Assembly: GCA_029555885.1 (NCBI GenBank)
Contig: JAKPQT010000584.1
Span: forward strand, 1-34,015
Reading direction: 5' to 3'
DNA length: 34,015 bases
DNA from: Chloroflexota bacterium
Lineage (GTDB): Bacteria; Chloroflexota; Anaerolineae; CG2-30-64-16
Shown one piece after another: positions 17,585 through 26,149 of this stretch. The position numbers and the translations under genes were made by a program. The notes beneath the pieces are model-generated. The model was not told where the DNA came from. It ran no database searches and worked only from the letters and a program-made list of their open reading frames with translations. Within the stretch, counting starts at the first letter, position 1, and each line of letters opens with the position of its first letter.

Positions 17585-18715
17585 ATGAAGATTGCGCTCG
17601 TCGGCCCGGTCCACCCCTTCAGAGGCGGCATCGCCCATTACACGACCACGTTGCATCACGAGCTGCTCGACGCGGGGCACGAGGTGCTGCTGCTCTCGTT
17701 TCAACGCCAGTATCCCCGGTGGCTCTATCCGGGCAGAAGCGACCGGGACCCCAGCGCTGAGGCGCTGACAGTGCCCGGAGCGCGCTATCTCATCGACCCG
17801 CTCAACCCGCTGTCGTGGGTGCGCGCGTGGCGCGCCATCGCGGGATACCGGCCGCAGATGACAGTGTTGCCGTGGTGGCAGGTGTTCTGGGCGCCGGCGT
17901 GGCTGACCCTGGGGTGGCTGCTGCGCATGCGCCCGCGCACGCCCCTGACGCTGCTCTGCCACAACGTCCTGCCGCACGAGCAGCGCCTCTGGCACAAGCC
18001 GGTGACGCGGGCCGTCCTGGGGCTGGCAAGCCAGATTGTAGTTCAATCGACCTCTGAGCAGGCGACCGTCAAAGAACTCCTGCCGGACAGCCGCGTCGAG
18101 GTGGTGCCCCATCCGCTCTATGACCTGTTCGCGGAACAGCCGATCACGCGCGACGCGGCGCGGGCCAGCCTGGGCATCGAGCCGGATACACCCGTGCTGC
18201 TCTTTTTCGGGTTCGTCCGCGAATACAAAGGCCTCCGCTACCTGGTGGACGCGCTGCCCGCCGTCCGTCGGGAGTTCCCGGATGTGCGCCTGCTGGTCGT
18301 CGGCGAGTTCTGGGAGGACAGGCGCATCTATGAACGCCAGATTGCGTCCCTCGGCCTCGACGACGCAGTGCGGCTGGTGGATCAATATGTGCCGAACGAG
18401 GAAGTCGCGCGCTACTTCCGTGCCGCCGACCTAGTCACGCTGCCCTATGCGTCGGCCACGCAGAGCGGCGTCCTCCAGCTTGCGCTCGGCTTCGGGCTGC
18501 CCGTGGTCGCGACGCGCGTCGGCGGGCTGGCAGAGGCCGTGGTCGAGGGCAGCGATGTCGTCCTGGTGGAGCCTCAGGACGCGGCCGCGCTGGCCGGTGC
18601 GATCATCTCTGCGCTGGCCGCGCCAGCAGAGACATCCGGCGTCGAGCAGTCGCGCCGCGCGAGCAAGGCCCGATGGGATTCCCTGGTGAGTGTGATTACC
18701 CGTGCTGACATCTGA
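17585..18715 (+). CDS. GT4 family glycosyltransferase
   Basis: 376 residues, GT-B fold. N-terminal MKIALVGPVHPFRGGIAHYTT is the acceptor-side glycine loop of GT4 enzymes. The C-terminal half has LLFFGFVREYKGLRYLVDA (nucleotide-sugar domain start), YFRAADLVTLPY, and LALGFGLPVVATRVGG near the donor site. Likely adds a sugar to a lipid-linked oligosaccharide on the cytoplasmic face; sugar identity cannot be told. The end of the gene overlaps the start of the next by 14 bases if the GTG at 18702 is used. Confidence 0.85.
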   Translation: MKIALVGPVHPFRGGIAHYTTTLHHELLDAGHEVLLLSFQRQYPRWLYPGRSDRDPSAEALTVPGARYLIDPLNPLSWVRAWRAIAGYRPQMTVLPWWQVFWAPAWLTLGWLLRMRPRTPLTLLCHNVLPHEQRLWHKPVTRAVLGLASQIVVQSTSEQATVKELLPDSRVEVVPHPLYDLFAEQPITRDAARASLGIEPDTPVLLFFGFVREYKGLRYLVDALPAVRREFPDVRLLVVGEFWEDRRIYERQIASLGLDDAVRLVDQYVPNEEVARYFRAADLVTLPYASATQSGVLQLALGFGLPVVATRVGGLAEAVVEGSDVVLVEPQDAAALAGAIISALAAPAETSGVEQSRRASKARWDSLVSVITRADI

Positions 18716-19649
18716 CCCTCTGCGTGTACCCGATCCCTCTGCCACCGCCGATGCGGCCGGCTGGCCGTCGGTCGGCTGGCCGACAGTCGGCATCGTGATT
18801 CCGGTCTGGAATGCGCTGGCCTACACGCTGACGTGCCTGGACAGCCTGGCCGGGCTGGCATATCCCGTCTATGAGGTCGTAGTGGTCGACAACGGCTCGA
18901 CCGACGGGACGACCGCCGCGATTCGCGAACGCTACCCCGCGGTGACGGTCATCCGCAACGAGACCAACACCGGGTTCGCCCATGCCTGCAACCAGGGCTT
19001 GGCGGAGGTATTCAGCCGCGGCGCGGCGTTCGCCCTGCTGCTCAACAATGACACGCTGGTGGCCCCGGACATGCTCACGCGACTGGTGACGACCGCGCAG
19101 GCCTATCCCGAAGCAGGCATCCTCGGCCCGCAGATTTGCTACGCCGATCGGCCCGAGACCCCCTGGTTCACCGGCATCCGCTTCTGGCGACAGTTCTACA
19201 TCGTGCGGACGGCCTCGCCCAAGTACCAGGTGCAGTCAGACACGCCGGTGGCGGTGGACTTCATCAGCGGGTGCGGCATGTTGATCCGCCGCAGCCTGTA
19301 CGAGGCCATCGGCGGGCTGAACCAGGCCTACTTCATGTACTACGAGGACCTGGATTTCTGCCTGACGGCCAAAAAGGCCGGCTTCACTGTCATGTACGTG
19401 CCCGATGCGCGCATGTGGCACGCCCTGTCCGTGAGCTCCGGCGGCAAGGACTCGCCGCTCAAGCAGTATTTCCAGATCAAGAGCAGCCTGATCTTCTATC
19501 GCAGGCACACGCGCGGCCTCTGGCGCGTGCTAAATCTCGGCACCCGCTTTGCCCATGCCGGGTGGACCGCGCTCCGGCATCTGCTCCACGGCGAGTTGCA
19601 GATGGAGACCATCCGGCAGTACCTCCGTGGTATTCGGGAGGCACGGTAG
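18702..19649 (+). CDS. GT2 glycosyltransferase, rhamnosyltransferase-like
   Basis: 315 residues from GTG 18702, overlapping the GT4 gene. The first 28 residues are low-complexity and include the duplicated WPSVG/WPTVG, so the true start may be later, although no better start is evident. Seen: VGIVIPVWN, VVDNGSTDG (D63), NTGFAHACNQG, LLNNDT (D117), FISGCGMLIRR and YYEDLDFCLTAKKAG with the ED pair used in catalysis. These are features of the WbbL-like rhamnosyltransferase branch. No membrane helix. The stop overlaps the GTG of the next gene (TAGTG), suggesting coupled translation. Confidence 0.83.
   Translation: MLTSDPLRVPDPSATADAAGWPSVGWPTVGIVIPVWNALAYTLTCLDSLAGLAYPVYEVVVVDNGSTDGTTAAIRERYPAVTVIRNETNTGFAHACNQGLAEVFSRGAAFALLLNNDTLVAPDMLTRLVTTAQAYPEAGILGPQICYADRPETPWFTGIRFWRQFYIVRTASPKYQVQSDTPVAVDFISGCGMLIRRSLYEAIGGLNQAYFMYYEDLDFCLTAKKAGFTVMYVPDARMWHALSVSSGGKDSPLKQYFQIKSSLIFYRRHTRGLWRVLNLGTRFAHAGWTALRHLLHGELQMETIRQYLRGIREAR
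18759..18788 (+). repeat. 15-base tandem duplication near the GT2 start
   Basis: GGCTGGCCGTCGGTC (18759-18773) is followed directly by GGCTGGCCGACAGTC (18774-18788), two mismatches. It encodes the doubled WPSVG/WPTVG in the N-terminus of the GT2 enzyme, in frame. Confidence 0.55.
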
Positions 19650-21574
19650 TGTTGCCGGCCCTCACGCTGCTGGTCTTCCTGGGTGCGCTGGGGGCCTGGA
19701 GCCTGACGCGTCCCACGCCGCGCACCCTGCTTCTCGGCGGCGGCATCCTGGCCGCGACGCAGATCACCGGCTCGCTGATTGCGCTTGGACTGCTCGGTCA
19801 GTTGTCCCGGCTGCCGGTCATCGCCGTCAACGCGGCGGCCAGCCTGCTGCTCATCGTCCTGACCCGCAAGTCCCTTCTCCGTGCGCTGCGTGAGCTGCTC
19901 GCGGGCCTCCGCGATTTCGGGCACATGCTCCGCCGCACGCCTGCCCTGGCGGTTGCGACCGCCGTCCTGCTCCTCGCGATGCTTTGGACCCTTTGGCTTG
20001 GGCTCGTCCTCCCGCCGACCGACTGGGACGGACTGGCACAGAACCTGCCGATGGCCGCGTTTCACGTCCAGAACGGCGACATAGCGCCCATCGAGACACC
20101 GTACCGCGGCATCCGGGCCTATCCGCAGGGCGGGGCCTTGCTGCTCGCCTATACCATGCTGCTCTCCGGCAGCGACACTGCCGTTGATCTGGTGCAGTTC
20201 CCCTTCTGGCTGATGGGCACGCTGGCGGTGTATGCGCTGGCCCGCGAGCTGGCCGCGAGCCGCGCCAATGCGCCGGCGGGAGCCCTGTTGTTTGCGGCCG
20301 CGCCCGTGGTCATGCTCCAGGCGCGCACTGCCTATTTCGATCTGGAAGTTGCGGCCATCGCCCTCGCGGCGCTGGCTCTCCTGCTCGATCGGCAGGTCGG
20401 CCTGCGGCCGCGGGCGGTCGTCGCGGGTGCAGCCGCGGGCCTGCTCGCCGGGCTGAAATATGCCGGGCTGATCTATGCCCTGGTCCTGCTGGTGCTGCTG
20501 GTGCTCGCCCTGGTGGTTGAGCGCATCCCGCGCCGAACTGCCGGTGCAGCCGTGGCAGGTTACCTCGGTGCAGCCCTGGTGCTGGGCGGCTGCTGGTATG
20601 CCTGGAATATCGCCGGGTATCAGAACCCGCTTTGGCCCATGCAGTTGGACCTCGGCGGTCGCACGATCCTGCCGGGCGTGTGGACCTCCGGCACGTTCTA
20701 TGAGGGCGCGGCGCCGGAGTTGATCGCTGCGCGCCCCTACCTCGCCAGCCTCATCGCCGTCTGGCGCGAGCCGACCGCGCGCTACGCGGCAGATGTCCGG
20801 CTTGGCGGCCTGGGCCCGCTGTGGCTGACCCTGGGCCTGCCCGCGCTGCTGCTCTTCACCGGCCAGATGGTATATCGCCTGCTGCGTCTGCAGGGCGCGC
20901 TTAACGCTCGAAGTCCAGAGCACCCTGAGCGGAGCGACCGGCCAGGCTTGGCCTGGCTGGTGGAGCGCAGTCGAAGAGGCGACCGTACTAACCCTGCGAC
21001 TGGGCCTGACCTTCTCGTGCAGGGCGGCCTCCTGCTCTTCATCCTGGTAACCTTCCTGCTCACACCCGCGAACTGGCACACGCGCTATGTCCTGGCGCCT
21101 GTCGGCGCGACCGGCGCGTGCGTAGCCGTGATGTTAGAACAGTTCGCCCGGCCCCTTCAGGCGATGCTGCGCGGGTTGGCTGCGGCGTTTGCCTGCCTGA
21201 TGCTCCTCGTCGTGCCCGTCCATGGGGCGGGCGCGCCCGTGGATGTCATTCGCAACGTGCAGCTTCCCCCGGACTGGCGCCGCACCGCCTTCATGGCGGA
21301 CGTCCCAACCATGAATGACGCGCTGCGCTGGGCCGAGCAGAACATCCCGGCCGGTTCCCCCGTGCTGTATGGGTGGGAGGGCGTGATCCTCTACCCCCTG
21401 TTTGGCCCAGGCCGGCAGAACGAACTGCACTACTTCGGGTCAGGGGTCAGCGGCGATTTTGCCGTGGTGCGGACCGGCAGCGCCGAGGCCGCGGCCGCGC
21501 TGCAAGACGCGGCCTGGACACAGGTGTTTGCCTCGGGGTCATACCTGGTCTTTGCGAGGGCAGACCATGAATAA
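19649..21574 (+). CDS. GT-C type membrane glycosyltransferase (PMT/ArnT-like)
   Basis: 641 residues from GTG 19649, which overlaps the stop of the preceding gene. Many hydrophobic helices in the first 430 residues. After the second or third helix comes LVLPPTDWDGLAQNLP, with an acidic DWD in the first extracytoplasmic loop where GT-C enzymes keep the catalytic Asp, then YRGIRAYPQGG and ARTAYFDLEVAA. The C-terminal part (about 545-641) is a soluble domain. Such enzymes transfer sugars from polyprenyl-phosphate donors on the outer face; the GT2 at 16591 could supply the donor. Residues about 421-450 are a hydrophilic insert encoded by a palindromic repeat element. The stop region overlaps the next gene by 8 bases. 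Confidence 0.82.
   Translation: MLPALTLLVFLGALGAWSLTRPTPRTLLLGGGILAATQITGSLIALGLLGQLSRLPVIAVNAAASLLLIVLTRKSLLRALRELLAGLRDFGHMLRRTPALAVATAVLLLAMLWTLWLGLVLPPTDWDGLAQNLPMAAFHVQNGDIAPIETPYRGIRAYPQGGALLLAYTMLLSGSDTAVDLVQFPFWLMGTLAVYALARELAASRANAPAGALLFAAAPVVMLQARTAYFDLEVAAIALAALALLLDRQVGLRPRAVVAGAAAGLLAGLKYAGLIYALVLLVLLVLALVVERIPRRTAGAAVAGYLGAALVLGGCWYAWNIAGYQNPLWPMQLDLGGRTILPGVWTSGTFYEGAAPELIAARPYLASLIAVWREPTARYAADVRLGGLGPLWLTLGLPALLLFTGQMVYRLLRLQGALNARSPEHPERSDRPGLAWLVERSRRGDRTNPATGPDLLVQGGLLLFILVTFLLTPANWHTRYVLAPVGATGACVAVMLEQFARPLQAMLRGLAAAFACLMLLVVPVHGAGAPVDVIRNVQLPPDWRRTAFMADVPTMNDALRWAEQNIPAGSPVLYGWEGVILYPLFGPGRQNELHYFGSGVSGDFAVVRTGSAEAAAALQDAAWTQVFASGSYLVFARADHE
20916..20983. repeat. Palindromic repeat element inside the GT-C coding sequence
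   Basis: The segment reads AGCACCCTGAGCGGAGCGAC, then GCCAGGC-TTG-GCCTGGC (20941-20957), then GGTGGAGCGCAGTCGAAG. This wording is that of dispersed intergenic palindromes in many bacterial genomes (recalled, not searched). Bases 20939-20960 match 20 of 22 bases at 12750-12771. It is read in frame as a charged loop (SPEHPERSDRP and following) between membrane helices. Confidence 0.65.
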
Positions 21575-22097
21575 GTTGCCCATCCCCGTCCAGGCAGGTA
21601 TGATCGTGCTGATTGTGGCGCTGGCCGTCGTGTGGGCCGCGGTCCCTGAGCGCGGGGCCGCGCTGGCATACTCAGCCGGCTGGTATGCGACCTTTGCCGC
21701 CCACCTGTCGCAGCGGGAGGCCCCCGCGTTCACAGCTCTGCAGCCCCTGGGCGCCAGCGCCAGCCGCCCCCTGGTGGAGTTCGGGGGCGCGCACTTTCTT
21801 GGCTGTGACTTGAGCATGGCGGGCGCAGTGCTCGCCTACGTGACCCGTTGGGATGTGCCGCCTGGCGAGCGTAGCCTGGAGGCCCGGCTCTCGTTCGTGG
21901 TTGCCGGCCAGGTGCTGGCAGTTGACCGCTGGCCTCTGCGTGCGGGAGACCACACGTCGGCTGCGCCCGCGGCGTTCCTCCGAGCGGAGCACGGCCGCGA
22001 GCTCTGGCTCGATGTGACGGACGCATCCGGCGCGGCGGTTGCGCCCGCGTCGGCCCTGCTGCCCCGCCGGGATGCGAGTGTGCGCATATGCCATTAA
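21567..22097 (+). CDS. Small membrane-anchored protein of unknown function
   Basis: 176 residues from ATG 21567, overlapping the GT-C stop by 8 bases. One hydrophobic helix at about 11-33, then an outside domain of about 140 residues rich in beta-type sequence: RPLVEFGGAHFLGCDL, LAYVTRWDVPPGE, LEARLSFVVAGQ. This resembles the beta-sandwich domain (EFGGxxxLLGYDL, then a comparison of lengths of hydrophobic strands) that often ends GT-C proteins of related bacteria; this resemblance is from memory. It may be a split-off accessory domain of the adjacent GT-C. No catalytic motif seen. Confidence 0.7.
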   Translation: MNKLPIPVQAGMIVLIVALAVVWAAVPERGAALAYSAGWYATFAAHLSQREAPAFTALQPLGASASRPLVEFGGAHFLGCDLSMAGAVLAYVTRWDVPPGERSLEARLSFVVAGQVLAVDRWPLRAGDHTSAAPAAFLRAEHGRELWLDVTDASGAAVAPASALLPRRDASVRICH

Positions 22098-22101
22098 CCC
22101 G

Positions 22102-23043
22102 ATGATATCAAACACATTTGAGGTTGTTGCCTGCCCCATTTGCGACAGCGTCGATCAGCGCCTGCGCTACGAACTGGCCGACTGGGCGTATGGCACGCCC
22201 GGCACGTTCCGGCTCGTGGCCTGCGACGCGTGCGGCCTGCTGTATCAGTCGCCGCGGCCCACGCAGGCCGTGATCGGCCAGTACTATCCCGAGGCATATC
22301 AGCCGTTCGGCAAGGCCATCGAGGACACGACGCGCAGCGGCTTCCTGCGCTGGCTCAGGCACCAGCAGTTGCGCACCCGCTGTGTGCAGGTCACGCGACT
22401 ACGCCGGGGCGGCGCGCTGCTCGATGTCGGCTGCTCGACCGGCCTGTTCCTCAACGAGATGCGGCGCTACGGCGAGTGGAAGCTATCGGGCGTGGAGTTG
22501 AGCCCCGAAGCCGCAGCCTATGCGCGCACCCGCTTCGGGCTGGATGTGTTCAATGGGCAGGTAGAGGACGCGGCCTGGCCCGACGCCAGCTTCGACGTCA
22601 TTACCCTGTGGGATGTGCTGGAGCACCTGCCGGACCCGGCCCGCACGCTGCGCCGGCTGCGTGCGCTGCTGGCTCCTGGCGGCGTGCTGCTGGTGAGCGT
22701 ACCCAACCTGGACAGCGTGGACGCAGCACGCTTTGGCCGCTTCTGGACCGGCCTGGATGCCCCGCGGCATTTCTACGTCTTCCGCAAGCAGGACATCGTG
22801 CGGCTGCTGGAGAACACGGGCTATCGGGTGACGCGGACGTATTGCTTCTATGGCCGGTATACGACGTTCGCGAACAGCGTCGTCGTGTGGCTGCGCGCGC
22901 GCGTGCACCCTGGCGGGGTGCGCCGGGCGCTGGAGAGGCTGGTGCGATTTCCGTTGTGGCGTTACCTGTCCCGGCCGTATTTTGCGCTGCTGGACCGCCG
23001 GGAACGCGGGGCCATCCTGACGGTCGTGGCCGAGCGCAGATGA
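22102..23043 (+). CDS. SAM-dependent methyltransferase with N-terminal zinc knuckle
   Basis: 313 residues from ATG 22102, 4 bases after the preceding stop. C11-P-I-C14 and C41-D-A-C44 form a zinc-binding head followed by GLLYQSPRPT, the usual start of this methyltransferase group. Class I SAM fold: motif I LLDVGCSTG (107-115), GVELSPEAAAYAR (acidic ribose contact), DVITLWDVLEHLPDP and LAPGGVLLVSVPN. Such enzymes in glycan loci methylate sugars or glycan intermediates; the substrate here is not predictable. The stop overlaps the start of the flippase gene (ATGA). Confidence 0.87.
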   Translation: MISNTFEVVACPICDSVDQRLRYELADWAYGTPGTFRLVACDACGLLYQSPRPTQAVIGQYYPEAYQPFGKAIEDTTRSGFLRWLRHQQLRTRCVQVTRLRRGGALLDVGCSTGLFLNEMRRYGEWKLSGVELSPEAAAYARTRFGLDVFNGQVEDAAWPDASFDVITLWDVLEHLPDPARTLRRLRALLAPGGVLLVSVPNLDSVDAARFGRFWTGLDAPRHFYVFRKQDIVRLLENTGYRVTRTYCFYGRYTTFANSVVVWLRARVHPGGVRRALERLVRFPLWRYLSRPYFALLDRRERGAILTVVAERR

Positions 23044-24323
23044 TGGCACGCATGTGGAGCCGCACGCGCGCGCTGCGCATGGCCCAACGCACACCGGTCA
23101 TCCTGCTGGCGAACGCGATGCTGCGCGCCGCAGGCACGCTAGTGTTCATCTTCGTCGGCCGCATCAGCGGGCCGGAGGATGCCGGGGTGTTGAGCCTGGC
23201 GCTGGGCTACCTTGCCATCCTGACGACCCTGTTCACCGGGCTGGACGACCTGCTCATCCGGGAGGTGACGGCTGCTCCGAAGCGCGTCACCGCCTTGCTC
23301 CTGGCCTACGCGGTGCTGCGCCTGCCTCTCACCGCACTGCTCTCCGTCGTCGTGCTGCTGATCGGTCAGGCGGGCAGCCAACTCTCGCCGGAGCAGATGC
23401 TGGCGTTGCGGCTGATTGTCTCCAGCGCCGTGCTCGATGCGTTGGCCGGCCTCGGCCAGATCGTACTGTACGCGTTTGGCGGCTTCCGGCTATTGGTGCT
23501 GCCGGCCGCGGTCACGTTGCTGCTGCGGGCCGGCGTCGGTCCCCTGCTGCTGCTTGCCGGAGGGTTCGCGCCTGCGGCCGCGATGTGGCCGCTCAGTTCG
23601 GTGGCCGGTGCAGCGCTGCTGCTGCATAGCGCCCGGCGGGCGATCCGTGACGCGGGCATCGAAGTGCAGCGGCAGCCGGTGGACTGGTCTCTCGTACGGC
23701 ACCTGGGGCGGCTCGTGCCTGGTTTCGGCGCGGTGAGCCTGCTGTCCGCGCTGGAATATCAGCTCGATGTCATCCTGCTCTCCAAGCTGCGGTCGCCGGT
23801 CGATGTGGGCATGTACGGGGCTGCCATCTCTATCATCAATGTGGTGGCGCTGATCCCACAGGCCTATCGCACGGTGCTGTATCCTGACCTCGTGCGGTTA
23901 CAGCATGAATCGCCGGCCCGCGCGCATGCGCTCATGTCGCGCGCCGCGCGCAACATGACCCTGGCGGGCGGGGTCACCGCGGCGGTCATCGCGCTGGCCG
24001 CGCCCTGGCTGATCGAGAGCGTGTTCGGGGCGCGGTTCGCCGGGTCGCAGCCGGTGATGCAAATCCTGATCTGGAACGTGGTCTTTCTGTTCCTGAACGT
24101 GCCGCTGGTCCGATATCTCATCGCCTGCGGTCGGCAGAACGCAGTATCCCGTGCGCTGGTGGTGAGCATCAGCACGAACCTGGTCGCCAACCTGATCCTG
24201 ATCCCGCCGCTGGCCGCGGCTGGTTCAGCGTGGGCGCGGCTCATTTCATCCCTGGTGTTCGTCATCCTGGTGGGCTGGCAGGCGTACCTGGGCCGGCGCA
24301 CGGCGCAGACAGCGCACCTGTGA
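23040..24323 (+). CDS. Wzx-type polysaccharide flippase (MOP superfamily)
   Basis: 427 residues from ATG 23040, overlapping the methyltransferase stop. About twelve hydrophobic helices across the whole length. N-terminal pattern LRAAGTLVFIFVGRISGPEDAGVLSLALGY is typical of O-antigen/teichoic acid transporters; the middle has FGAVSLLSALEYQLDVILLSKLRSPVDVGMYGAA, as in the MATE-like fold. Predicted to flip lipid-linked oligosaccharides made by the upstream glycosyltransferases to the outside. No Wzy polymerase is recognisable in the window. Confidence 0.86.
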   Translation: MMARMWSRTRALRMAQRTPVILLANAMLRAAGTLVFIFVGRISGPEDAGVLSLALGYLAILTTLFTGLDDLLIREVTAAPKRVTALLLAYAVLRLPLTALLSVVVLLIGQAGSQLSPEQMLALRLIVSSAVLDALAGLGQIVLYAFGGFRLLVLPAAVTLLLRAGVGPLLLLAGGFAPAAAMWPLSSVAGAALLLHSARRAIRDAGIEVQRQPVDWSLVRHLGRLVPGFGAVSLLSALEYQLDVILLSKLRSPVDVGMYGAAISIINVVALIPQAYRTVLYPDLVRLQHESPARAHALMSRAARNMTLAGGVTAAVIALAAPWLIESVFGARFAGSQPVMQILIWNVVFLFLNVPLVRYLIACGRQNAVSRALVVSISTNLVANLILIPPLAAAGSAWARLISSLVFVILVGWQAYLGRRTAQTAHL

Positions 24324-24339
24324 ATATCGAGGTTAACGC

Positions 24340-26043
24340 ATGAGCAGTGAAAATCGGGCGATCAATCGCCTGTTGGTGGTCGGCTACGATGGCGCCACCT
24401 GGGATCTGGCAGAGAAATGGGCCCGAGCCGGCAAGCTGCCGGTGCTGGCGCGCCTGATGCAGCAGGGAGGCTACGGGCCGCTGCGCTCGGTGATGCCGAT
24501 CCTGTCGCCCGCGGCCTGGGCATCCTTTGCCACGGGCGTCCAACCGGGCAAACACGGCATCTTCGACTTCGTGGAGCGCAGCCAGGACGACTATCATCTG
24601 CGACCTGTCACCGCGCTCGACATGAAGGCGCCTACCTTCTGGCGTCTTGCGAGCCAGGCGGGCAAACGGGTGGCCGTCATCAACGTGCCTGTGACCTATC
24701 CGCCGGCGGAAGTCAATGGCATCATGGTCACCGGGCTGGGCACGCCCGAGCAGCGCCCGTTCACCTACCCGCCCGCCCTCGGCCCGGAGCTGAAGGCGCG
24801 CGGCTACCGCGTAAACCGGACCGTGTTCTTCGAGCCGGGCCGCGAAGAGGCCTACCTCCAGGATGTCTATGAGATGACCGACCGGCTGGCCGAAGCCGCG
24901 CTCGAGCTGTTCCGCCGGGAGGCGTGGGACCTCTTCGTCGTCGTCTTCCGCGACCTGGATGAACTGTCCCATTACTTCTGGAAGCACATGGATGCCACCC
25001 ATCCGCAGCACGACCCGCTCACCGATGTGCGGTATGCAGACGAAATCCTGAAGTTCTACCAGCACCTGGACCAGAAGCTCGGGACGCTCCTCGAAGCGGC
25101 AGGCCCCGAAGTCAACGTCATCCTCGTCTCCGACCACGGGTTCGGCCCGCTCTACCGAGACGTTTTCCTTAACGAGTGGCTCAAGCAGGAGGGCCTGCTC
25201 GCGACCGTGACGGTCACTCAGCCTCCGCTCCAGCGGGCCTTGCTGCGCGTGGGGCTGACGCGGCAGCGCATCTCGCACACGCTGCAGCGCATCGGCCTCT
25301 CCGCCTTTGAGCGCCGCCTGCGCACCTGGCTGGGCGACCGGAAGGAACTGCTCCCCGCCCACGACCGGGCGACATTTCCTGAAGCGGTGAACTGGTCCCG
25401 AACGCGTGCCTACAGCTTCGGCTATCACGGGCAGGTCTTTGTAAACCTGCGCGGGCGCGAGCCGCAGGGCATCGTGGAGCCGGGCGCGGAGTATGAGCAG
25501 CTCCTGGCGCGGCTGGAGGAGAAGCTGGCCGCGCTTGTCGATCCCGCGGACGGCCAGCCGGTGGTCACGCGCATGATCCGCGGGACGACGCTCTTCGGCG
25601 ACGCAGTCAACACCGGCGCGCCCGATCTGGTCCTGCTCATGCGCGACCTCGCGTACATCACCCGCCAGGGTTACGAGTTCGGCGCGGTGCCGGGGGTGGT
25701 GTTCCAGCAGCCGGCCAGCTTCGAATCGGGCAGCCACCGCGAGAACGGCATTGCCGTGTTTGCCGGACCGGACTTTGCCCCGCGCAGCTGGCAGGCCCCA
25801 TACAGCATCCAGGATATTGCCCCGACCATCTTGCGGCTGCTTGGCCTACCGGGCCCGGCCCACATGGACGGCCGCGTGCTGGCGGAACAACTCAGCCCTG
25901 CCGTGCGGGAAGAAACGCCGTTCGCCGCCGGCCTGCCAGCCTTGTCGCCGGAAGACACGCTGGCCGCCGGAGAGCCGGCGCTGACACCGGAAGAGGAGGA
26001 AGAATTGGCCGAAAGGCTGCGCCGGTTGGGATATTTAGGCTGA
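24340..26043 (+). CDS. Alkaline-phosphatase-superfamily phosphodiesterase/phosphotransferase
   Basis: 567 residues. Type I phosphodiesterase/nucleotide pyrophosphatase fold: first metal ligand D17 in VVGYDGA, nucleophile position S56 in ILSPAAWASFATG, PGKHGIFDF, then VVFRDLDELSHYFW and VSDHGFGPL (D265, H266) for the second metal site, and DLVLLMRD and SGSHRENG further on. The nucleophile is Ser instead of the more common Thr. No signal peptide or membrane helix is seen, so it appears cytoplasmic. Close homologues often occur in glycan loci of Chloroflexota, Cyanobacteria and Archaea without known substrate. It may act on nucleotide sugars or phospho-sugars. Last gene of the first packed run, 16 bases after the flippase. 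Confidence 0.83.
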   Translation: MSSENRAINRLLVVGYDGATWDLAEKWARAGKLPVLARLMQQGGYGPLRSVMPILSPAAWASFATGVQPGKHGIFDFVERSQDDYHLRPVTALDMKAPTFWRLASQAGKRVAVINVPVTYPPAEVNGIMVTGLGTPEQRPFTYPPALGPELKARGYRVNRTVFFEPGREEAYLQDVYEMTDRLAEAALELFRREAWDLFVVVFRDLDELSHYFWKHMDATHPQHDPLTDVRYADEILKFYQHLDQKLGTLLEAAGPEVNVILVSDHGFGPLYRDVFLNEWLKQEGLLATVTVTQPPLQRALLRVGLTRQRISHTLQRIGLSAFERRLRTWLGDRKELLPAHDRATFPEAVNWSRTRAYSFGYHGQVFVNLRGREPQGIVEPGAEYEQLLARLEEKLAALVDPADGQPVVTRMIRGTTLFGDAVNTGAPDLVLLMRDLAYITRQGYEFGAVPGVVFQQPASFESGSHRENGIAVFAGPDFAPRSWQAPYSIQDIAPTILRLLGLPGPAHMDGRVLAEQLSPAVREETPFAAGLPALSPEDTLAAGEPALTPEEEEELAERLRRLGYLG

Positions 26044-26057
26044 ATTTGGCCGATTAA

Positions 26058-26089
26058 CCCATAAGAGCTATTGTTTCTATGGGCGTTTT
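26058..26089 (+). terminator. Weak stem-loop after the first glycan gene run
   Basis: CCCATA (26058-26063) pairs with TATGGG (26078-26083) around a 14-base loop, followed by CGTTTT. Short stem, so only a possible terminator. It lies before the leader of the repeat-protein gene. Confidence 0.35.
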
Positions 26090-26149
26090 GGTGCATACTC
26101 AGGCTGCCTTAGTCTGATACACACCACAGAAGGAAGGAGCACGTTTAAG

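Noticed and set aside
24262..25737. 491-residue frame on the - strand opposite the phosphodiesterase gene
   Set aside because: Shadow composition and no motif; the + strand frame has all metal-site motifs.
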